From Megalonaias nervosa (lineage: Eukaryota > Mollusca > Bivalvia > Unionida > Unionidae): a stretch of DNA of 64,000 nucleotides. Each line of letters opens with the position of its first letter. The first letter of the stretch is position 1. The translations under genes and the position numbers were made by a program. The notes beneath the pieces were generated by a model. That model had not been told where the DNA came from. It saw nothing but the letters and a program-made list of their open reading frames with translations, and did no database searches. Shown here one piece after another: positions 56,060-64,000 of the stretch. The stretch spans positions 62,001-126,000 of the forward strand of contig JAECUM010001904.1 in NCBI GenBank assembly GCA_016617855.1, in the 5' to 3' direction.

Positions 56060-56650
56060 ATTACTGTAGATATTTTTGATACAACATCGAAACATTTTAC
56101 TCGCATCATTTGTTAATTTATCAAACACAAAAAAAGTGATATTTATTTGCCGTTGCTTGATGATATAATTCAATAAATTTATCTTTCGTTACATCACCAC
56201 ATTGCTTGTTCGCGATATTTCTAACGTCAACATTGTCAAGTCCTGGAAATAATATAAAACAACCAGTATTTCGCCTAATAAATCTGTCAACATTATAAAA
56301 ACCCTGGGCGAGATAAATAAAATTACATTTCTTATTACGTGATAATGAAAAATATGATCTTATTTTATTTATTTCTTCTTTGTTTAGCGGAATATCATCA
56401 CAAACAACTATCTTGTGTTCGGACGAAACAAGTTGATTAACTGGGACAAGTTCTTCTGGTTGTTTGATAATAAAAAAATCTTCGCCAGCCTCAAGATCAT
56501 CACGAAGTTTGTCATTATAATTGTTAAGTAGCTCGTACTTATCTTGCTGCGGGTTAATCGTGTAAATATAAACGCGATCGTAGTTAAAATTATCTCCGAG
56601 AAGTAAATTCATAAGCAAGTTTGTTTTCCCAGATCCAGTTCTTCCAACAA
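56060..56650 (-). pseudogene. Packaging ATPase, truncated at junction (copy C)
   Basis: Identical in layout to copy A from Walker A (GRTGSGKT, ending near 56620) through IVVCDDIPL, AQGFYNVDR and DNVDVRNIANKQCGDVTKDKF. A frame slip near 56130 breaks the last 25 codons. The N-terminal 30 codons upstream of Walker A are replaced at about 56650 by Toll-like receptor sequence; the residues before LVGRTGSG in the present frame are not ATPase. Confidence 0.85.
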
Positions 56651-58661
56651 GAAGATATTCTTCTTTAGGAACGCAGAGGAAGCTCATATATTTGATGAAT
56701 CGGTTATATCGTTTGCAGATATAACCTGGAGGCAGGTCGAGGAAATAACTCTACAAAGTGTACGCTATCTTCAGTTGAACCAAACGCGACTGTCTGGTCT
56801 TTTAAGACTGAAGGTTTTACGTCTAAAGGATGACACACTAACAAACATATTACATCCTGACGCTTTTCTTCTGACACCAAACGTAGAAGTTCTGGACCTC
56901 AGTTACAATCCAAGGTTGTCAATCAGAAGCGTTGTTGCAGCGTTAAATGATTCACTTCCCAAACTAAAATATTTGGATCTCTGTAACTTACAGTCTGCAT
57001 TAAATGAGCCATTTATTTTGAACAAAGAATTCGCAATGGATATTGAAAATAAACCTCTCATTACTCTCAACGTTAGCAACAGTACGATCTCCTTCATCGA
57101 TGACGGGCTCACTTCTAATACAATCCGGTACTTAAACTTATCAAATACCTACAGTTTATGGTTGGCTTATTCTCCAAACATAAACTTGTTTCCCAGTCTA
57201 GAGGAGATCGATGTTTCCCAAACTTCCTTTCTTTTGAGATTACCAGGTTTGGAAACGTTAGAACATACATGGAACTGCTTCCTATTTATATTATCAATAA
57301 AAAGAGTAAGAAATTTATCTTGCAAGGAACAAGCTGTCGACAATGGCAAATCTCGGAGATCTGTTTGAAGGTAATATACTACTGAAAGTCGTAGATTTAT
57401 CTCATAACGGTCTTGAATTCATACCTTGGTCCATGTTCACGCATACTCCAAAGCTCGAAAGTTTGCGTCTCCAAGGAAATATGTTGTCGGCTTTCCATCT
57501 TTCTGTCGAGACATTGCTTAATCTTAAGCTATTAGACTTAAGAGACAATATGATAAAATACTTTTCCAGAGACACGATTGAGAGAATATTATCCATTGGC
57601 GATCAACAAGGTCGGTTGAAGATAAATACAGATGACAAAAACAGATTTGCTGGAAATGAAACAGACATTGCATCGCAGATGAATAGAACAATATTACTAA
57701 GCGAATCAATAACTGATTAATTAGTCATAGACCTATCTGGTAATATAATGGAATGCACCTGCGATAGGATTTGGTTTAATGAATGGATGTTATACACGCA
57801 TATTTCTCTTTTCGGCAAGCACTTATACACATGCAAATTTGATAATTTGAATTACATGACGTACGACCTTCTGAACGACATGAAGTACCATTGCAAACTT
57901 AAGGAATTTCTTTGTGCAATAATAGCAATACCATCTAGTATATTTCTAACGATAGTATTTGCGTACGTTATTGTAAGAAGACACCGAATTCTTAAAAGAA
58001 TGGCATTACGTACTAATACTTTGATGGAGCTATAGAATGTGAATGAATACGAGTATCGACAACGATAGTTCGTGTTCTTATCCTTTGCAGGTAGAGACGG
58101 TGAGCTTGTAAACACTTATATAATTCTAGAACTGTAGACATTTGTAAGAGAAACATTTGGTAATAATGACAATTTGATATGTACAGGAGATAGCCATTTT
58201 ACCCCTGGACGCTGGATTACGGAAGAGACAAATCGGTGCCTTTCTAGGTGCGATGTGTTTGTTATGGTTGTAACAAAGCATTTCATCAAAAGTGAATGGT
58301 GTAAATACGAAGTAATGTTGGACAAGCAGATAAATACATTCAAGATACTGCCTGTTAACGAAGAGGTGTACCAGCAAAATATTCCGTCAGCGCTAAATAG
58401 TATTTTAAAAGTTTGCACCCGAGCAACATGGAGGGTAGAAAACCATAAATTAGTCATGAGACCAGAATGGTGTAAGATTTTTGAAGGTGTGTTAGAAGCA
58501 TCAACCAAAACTTTGGACTACGTCGAGGAGTGTATATCATTTTCTTGTCATGGGCTATTTATCTATTTCTTTTCGGTCATCGCAAATCAGGCCTTGTTGG
58601 CATACATGCTTTTTTGGATATGTCCGTTGAACCAGTACCTTTTAATCTTTTTCAGATATTA
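56651..58661 (+). pseudogene. Toll-like receptor pseudogene, 5' end missing
   Basis: Leucine-rich repeats from the junction onward (VLDLSYNPRLS, YLNLSNTYSL, VVDLSHNGLEF, LESLRLQGN), a C-terminal LRR cap with MECTCDRIWFNEW, a membrane helix near 57905-57970 and a cytoplasmic TIR domain: FVFLSFAGRDGE (box 1), HFTPGRW (box 2) and IKSEWCKYE (box 3 side). Frameshifts near 57230 and 57340 and in-frame stops at 57718, 58033, 58066 and 58132 kill it, while the overall frame of the TIR part is otherwise kept. Innate immune receptor by family. The signal peptide and first repeats are lost at the copy C junction. Confidence 0.9.
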
Positions 58662-60743
58662 ACCAAATGTGAAATGACACACAATGCTATATAAAGAGGA
58701 TGGAGCTGGGGAGTCGGGTCAGGGTTGGATCTGGGACGAATGTTGGGCGGGGAACATTAAATTTTATCAGATCATCTCTTAAATAGTTATACATAGAGGA
58801 AATGTAAATTTAGGACAGGGATACTTATCGAAACATAGGACGCACTTCATTAAAACTTTTATATTCACTCAGAAGCGAGACTAACATTAAAACTGTCTTA
58901 CATTCTAAATGACCTACTTCCTAAGTTCCACAGAAAACGCAATATAATATATTGATAATTATATTTTATTGGAGAAAGTATCGATTATGTTTTTAGAAAG
59001 GATGTGTGTGGGGGTGACCTTTAGGTCGTTTCCTTGTCATACACAAATAATACGATATTTTGTCTTCTATATTAGCTCTATAAGTCGTTAATTATGAGCG
59101 CTTATGGGATAGAACCTTTTCTCTCATATGACCGTTTTTCGGACCTGACATCGTGTAGATTGTCGTAAATGAAAATGGTGCAGTTCAGACATTGTTGATT
59201 AGGAACTCTGAAAGTATTGTGATCGCTACACTTCCTGAATGAATATTAGTAGCAACGATACTTTTTCGATTAAAGACCTATTGTGATGTCTCGTTGATTT
59301 TAACTGAAAAACAAAATGTTCCGATCTGACCTGTAATGTGGCTGTCGCATCAGCCATTTGAAACATGTTTTTCATCGATACACCTCTTGAAATGAAAATC
59401 AAACTTTCAAAGGTTTTCTGGCAAAGACATATTAAGTTGATTAGATAGTCTTACATAAAACTGCAAATATGGCCACAATGACGACAATCTTAAAGATTAC
59501 GACATCATTAATCTCCGTGGAAAATCAAAGCAAAACATGGAGTAGTTACTAATATATACATCTTTTGAAAACTATATTTTAGAGTTTTAAATGGCGTTGA
59601 TCCTGTTTACGATTTGGAAGCTATAGTGACCATCTGGAGAATCGTGTTATTACTGCTCGACTGGAACGAAAAGTACTATTACAACAAGATTTCAGCAGAT
59701 GTCGTAATATGTCTAGCTGGTAACAAATAAAACGGGGCTTCACTTAAACGACTTATTATATTTACTTCTCCGTAATTAAAGTTTTGCGGATCTAACTTCC
59801 AGGTTGCCGCTAAAATGGCAATATTGAACCTGTTTTGAATTATTGCTTCTTCCTCAAGGTGACTGGATATATCGATATTATGATTGTACCAATAACCTTC
59901 TTATGATTTTTGATTGTACCAAATAAACTTCCAATTGGACTTAAACTCAAACGGTAGCAATCTAATATCCGATATGTTCATCACTGCAGCCAAATTCAAA
60001 TTATTTTCGTTACCCTTCCACAACGGAAAGTGATATCAACATGTTGTATGAACAGAAGATTTTTAAGAGGTCTTGTTTGATCAAGAAAAAACCTGGAAAC
60101 CGTTTGTTGGTGAAGAATTCCATATATCTTTTCAAACTCTGGAATGATGAAAGCTTTTGTAAGCTGTATTGGTTACTGATCTAATGAGAATATGGAATGT
60201 GGTGTCATGCTTAGCGTGAAGGTCAATCGAATGAGTCATACCTCGAAATTATGCCAATAGCGATGTATAAAACCAACATTTACCAAGAAGCTATGAATGC
60301 GTGGAACTCTGTTTCATTCTTAACTGCAATGTCGCTCCTATGCTGAATTTAACTAAAAGTTACTGAGTCTAGATGATCAGAATAAGTTACGACCTCCTTC
60401 TTTTGGATAAGAAATCTCCCGCAGACACAAGTTATGATTTGCCTGGAAATTATTGGAAATTTATTTCGAACGGTAGAGCACGTGTCCCATGAAGTAACAT
60501 TTCTTGTAATGTTAATTTGTAAACGATTTCAGCTCCAGTGCTTTGCAATTGAACACAAGTGTAGTTTTATGTACGTATTAAGTTTACATTGCATGCATTT
60601 CATGTAGGTTAGTAAAGGTTCAGCCTTTGCTCATCATTCAAGGGTTTATAACTATGTCCGTAAATGTGAAACATTCCAGCCCTGTTGATCTATGTTTTAG
60701 TGTTCGATAAGGCTCTGTTGTTTTTTGCCATTTTTCATTCCCC
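58662..60743. other. Non-coding host DNA
   Basis: No frame or structured element of note over 2 kb. Probably intergenic or intronic sequence 3' of the receptor pseudogene. Confidence 0.4.
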
Positions 60744-61196
60744 AGTCCCTTCATTATATACACTCATCCGGTCTCAAGTGTCATTGCTTGAGATCCGTTG
60801 ACTCACCACAGGTACGTTGATGACACACAAATATAGAAACCCAGCTACCTAGCTGAAATGCGTAATACAATACAATGCGTGGAGACGTGCATTTCTGACG
60901 AGAAATCATGGATGGCATGTAACAAACTAAATACGGATGATGATATAACTGAAACCATCATAATTATTGCGCAGATACTTTCTCATTCACACCCTTTACC
61001 TCAAGCAATAAGCATCAGCAATATCAAGATTAAACTGACACCGTCAGTACGAAACCTAGATGTCACTCTTCACAGTATGCTCTCATTGTACCAACATGTA
61101 TTGAACATATCCAAGGCCACAGTTCTGAAACTGAGATTCATCGGCTCCATTTCCAATTTTCATTCAGTTGCCATTAAACACGTGTGTGTTCCTTAG
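60744..61196 (+). mobile_element. Reverse transcriptase fragment of a CR1/Jockey-like LINE
   Basis: A YVDDTQI motif (about 60811) marks the catalytic box. It is followed after a TAG by a 112-residue frame with WMACNKLNTDD and SVRNLDVTLHSMLSLYQH, the standard layout downstream of the RT catalytic box in these LINEs. No 5' part or tail was found. Confidence 0.75.
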
Positions 61197-61519
61197 TGCT
61201 TTTAAGACTGGGTTATTATTATTCGTTGTCATCTAATTCGTTTCAGTATCTTTTATAGGTAAAGTTAAAAAGTCCTCTGATTGGTTCATTATTAGAGAAC
61301 TCAGCACATCTACCCCGGCTGGGTACGGTAAACTCTCTACCAATTTGAGCCATGTGACCCAGAATCAAGCAAACAAATCTTAATTATGACATTTCGTTGA
61401 TTGTCCTCAATCTCATATACCTTCCTGACTACACTCTTGTGTACATCACATCTATAAATGTACTCTCTTCTCTTCTCCAACACTCAAAGTATCATTTGTC
61501 CCACTGTTAAAAAGAAGTC

Positions 61520-61759
61520 ATGCCAGCAACGTTTTCCTGCGTATCAGATCCCATCTACCTTGAACTAATTGCCTTTAGACACAGTGACAGCTGTGATCAT
61601 ATTGATGAGTGCTCTTATAATTTCGACAACAAGACCAGATTTAACGAAATTATAAAGAGTATGTCCTTAACTATTGTCATCATGTTTTGTAATTTCCTAG
61701 TATTTGTTTTGGTAATCGTTATATTGTATATGCTTTTGATGTGTTATCGAAAATCGTAA
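61520..61759 (+). CDS. Possible small single-pass membrane protein
   Basis: 79-residue frame with four cysteines in its N-terminal half and one strong hydrophobic helix near the C-terminus (IVIMFCNFLVFVLVIVILYM), ending in a basic anchor. There is no homology clue and no promoter signal. It could equally be a chance frame or a single exon. Confidence 0.2.
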   Translation: MPATFSCVSDPIYLELIAFRHSDSCDHIDECSYNFDNKTRFNEIIKSMSLTIVIMFCNFLVFVLVIVILYMLLMCYRKS

Positions 61760-61947
61760 AGCTCTTCGAGCTTTTCAGAACTAATCCCTGTACTAATATT
61801 ATATTATTATTTTCATTACTATTAATATTATTACGAGTTGGAATCTGAATTAAAATTCTTCTACCATTTGCTGTGGTTTGCTTTCAGTCCCACAAATGGG
61901 TTCTAAATGGATATGTTGCTCAGTGATCTGAAGCGAAAGCTAATTAG

Positions 61948-62266
61948 TTTAGCAGCAGGGAGGGTGAACAGACCACTCTTATGATTAAGCCAAATTTTAG
62001 TGATAATTGAGGTAAGTGGTCTGTTCGACTGCCGTACCGCGAAATCATTTGTCTTAATCATAATGCAAATATATTCATTACCAAATGTCTGTCCACCCCC
62101 ACCCCCCTGCTGCGGTGGACCCTACAACTTGGTTTTCGAGCAAATTTTGCATTATGATTAAGACAAATATGTAAGGTTCGACTGCCATACCGCGCATATC
62201 ATATTCCCTTCTTGTCTGCTGTTATCTTACACACACATGTGGTCATTCACCCTTCCTGCTGCTATG
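61948..62266. repeat. Nested inverted-repeat structure
   Basis: The outer arms AGCAGCAGGGAGGGTGAACAG (61948 on) and GTGGTCATTCACCC...CTGCTGCT (62239-62264) are reverse complements with few mismatches. Inner arms TTTGTCTTAATCATAATGCAAA (62048) and its complement (62146 on) also pair, and GAACAGACCACT / AGTGGTCTGTTC form a third pair (61962 and 62015). A direct repeat GTTCGACTGCC(G/A)TACCGCG occurs at 62024 and 62178. It adjoins the 3' end of the polymerase-like gene. Confidence 0.75.
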
Positions 62267-62269
62267 AAT

Positions 62270-64000
62270 TTATCCAGATCAACTATTGCATGTATATACA
62301 TGAAGTGAGTCATACCATCCGTTAAGATAAACAGTTTTATGTCTAGCCACAGGATCATATACAGATGGTGCTGATGACTTTGATATTTGATTATTATTTT
62401 TGTGATATATTTCCTTAATTTCAACGTCGGCAGATTCAGAATAACTAAGTATATTTTCCTGTTTTATTCTCCATGATCCCCATTCACCATTACCAAGTAG
62501 TGGTTTTAATAAATCCGTATATTTTTTATTTATATAAAACAAATCCGTTGCGACTCTGACAGCATCACGAGGAAATTTATTTATCATAGACAGTAGATTT
62601 ATAGAAACATATGCCAACATAGATGATCTTAAATGAGTAAATTGTGGTGAGTCACCATCAAGATAACTCACAATTGTACCTAGTTTGGTTCCGTCTGATA
62701 AATAAGCATTACTCCGATTTATAAATATGTTTTTTCTGTTGTATCAGCAATTATAAAATCGAGTTCAGCATCGTCCATAATCAATCTTGTACAGTGTCTT
62801 TTATGATCATAGGCTCCTCCTTGAGTAATTTACCAATTATCTTTCTACCAAGATCTTTTGCAAATTTTTCATCATGCTCGTCTCTGCATTTACGTATATT
62901 ATTAGTAATTTTAATAATATCATCTTCATTAAGATTAGGGAATTCTTTCCTGGCATCATCAATATTAAATCTATTTGGTTCTGGTAACCAAATTTGTTTC
63001 TGTGGACTATATGATATAATGGCCTCACTCACCTGTAAAGATATTAAAATTCCAACATCAAGCATATATCGCAATAATACTATTGGAACCCAAAAAAAAA
63101 AAAAAAAATGTCTTCCAAACCAAGTATAAGTAATCGGATGGAGATTTTCTGCAAATTCGAATGATTCTACATGAGCAAATCCTGTTAAATCAAAATCTGG
63201 TAAATGTCCGTTTATTGCACCCCTGGTCATTTCGTGTGATGGATGTCCGAATCTCTTAAAGTATTTAGAACATTCTCCGTATCCAAGAAAACTTCCAGGA
63301 TAACATGCCACCATATCGACGGATATAACGTCACTATAGTTGTATTTAGTATTCCATAATCCTCCGTGTCCATATTCTACGCAGCTTTTATGAATATCTT
63401 TAAGAAATTCCGATCGTGTTGGTTTCCATAAATTTTTCTCCTGAGCAAAATGAGCCGCTACGGATGGAACTGTAAAACAATTATTTAATAATTGTCTAAC
63501 TTTGACATCGTCTGAAGTATACTTCAGCGCAATATTTTCCATTTCTACATTAAGAGATTCTATACGGTAAATGTCACCATTAGGCCGTACAAACTGATCG
63601 TAATTATCATATTCCGAACTCTGAAATAACCAAACGGACACAGGGTCACTTTTACTGATATTTTTGATAAAATCAAATATATGACCATCATAAAATTTAA
63701 CTTTTCTATCTCATGGAAATATTGTTACTGCTGAGGTCCATGCGTGCGAATTATGATCAATAATATCTATTGGAGCTCCTCTTGATTCATATTTCGATTT
63801 ATATAAAATCTCTCCTGTCAGCGTTTTTACTGTTATTGGGAATTTCAATTTCTTTTCTAGCTCAGCGACATCTTTAATAGATGCTCCGGTATCTTTAACT
63901 GATTCTGCCCAAGTATTTATTTTTTTACGTCGTAAATCTGTTAAACCATTACCACGTATCGCATTTGTAAAATGTTCTGTACCTCGTTCAGCTACACAGT
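62270..64000 (-). pseudogene. Family B-like polymerase of another mobile element (partial)
   Basis: The gene runs in from the right edge. Recognisable pieces are a conserved GAPIDIIDHNSHAWTS region (about 63775), a DVISVDMVACYPGSF segment (63320) reading like polymerase motif A, FKRFGHPSHEMTR, a GRKIIGKLL stretch in motif B position (62830) and THLRSSMLAYVSIN followed by VRVATDLFYI (about 62540), reading like a degenerate motif C. A TGA at about 63710, an A/T run at 63091-63109 and a frameshift around 62700 break it. It is unlike the Polinton polymerases in this window. Similar proteins occur as repeats in many animal genomes (from memory), and the element type is not determined. Confidence 0.5.

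Larger units (their letters stand above)
44437..56650 (-). mobile_element. Polinton/Maverick-like element, copy C (fibre arm missing)
   Basis: This copy is collinear with copy B and close to copy A. It runs from a terminal unknown gene and the polymerase at the left to the ATPase at the right, where it stops abruptly at 56650. Fibre and membrane genes and the right inverted repeat are absent. Internal deletions fuse remnants of the major capsid, pVI-like and penton genes, and a SINE fragment sits in the endonuclease-like gene. Confidence 0.88.

Noticed and set aside
1..64000. CRISPR arrays, bacterial operons or prophage
   Set aside because: The direct repeats are microsatellites or tandem duplications without spacers. 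The phage-like fibre motifs lie in a eukaryotic transposon beside retroviral-type integrase and SINE-bearing DNA.

Overview
The window looks like a stretch of a marine invertebrate nuclear genome, most likely a mollusc. Host DNA is AT-rich and gene-poor, with long (CATA)n, (TA)n, (GT)n and (CT)n arrays, tRNA-derived SINEs, a decayed non-LTR retrotransposon and a broken Toll-like receptor gene. The mollusc assignment is inference from repeat style and the Toll-like receptor type. No intact host gene was recognised.

About 36 kb belongs to three copies of one family of large virus-like DNA transposons, of the Maverick/Polinton class and adintovirus-like in gene content. Copy A (1-8450) runs off the left edge. 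Copy B (17401-33239) is complete end to end: terminal inverted repeats of about 265 bp, AG...CT ends, and a TATGC duplication on both sides. Copy C (about 44437-56650) has lost its fibre-side arm; its packaging ATPase is cut just upstream of the Walker A motif and joined directly to a Toll-like receptor reading frame. A and C are close relatives in the same orientation. B is more diverged and inverted.

The shared gene order is: membrane protein, (extra genes in B), fibre-like protein, then divergently the packaging ATPase, a charged coiled-coil protein, penton-like minor capsid protein, pVI-like protein, major capsid protein, a small amphipathic protein, a basic pX-like protein, an adenain-like cysteine protease, a zinc-ribbon protein, a phospholipase A2-like domain running into a retroviral-type integrase, a small protein tail-to-tail with it, a conserved 93-residue protein, an HNH/NUMOD endonuclease-like gene, and a protein-primed family B DNA polymerase. 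Together these would supply replication, integration, capsid assembly, packaging, maturation and possibly entry. Most genes carry nonsense changes, frameshifts or deletions, so the copies are relics, though a few reading frames (ATPase in A, the 93-residue protein in B and C) remain open.

The most notable observations are the fibre-like genes, built from phage-tail-fibre-type repeats with a conserved start and different distal heads in A and B; the phospholipase A2-like module sharing a frame with the integrase; an AT-rich TATAATG-like motif at nearly every start codon; and a precise junction of copy C with a Toll-like receptor pseudogene.

The rest: 8451-17395 is host non-coding DNA with microsatellites, an 881-bp tandem duplication and a candidate heat-shock-type promoter near 9138-9267. 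33245-44436 holds a full-length SINE with target duplication, a LINE (36280-39196), minisatellites and a second SINE-like unit. 56651-58661 is the Toll-like receptor pseudogene. 60744-61196 is a second LINE fragment. 62235-64000 is a decayed polymerase-like gene of a different mobile element, cut by the right edge.
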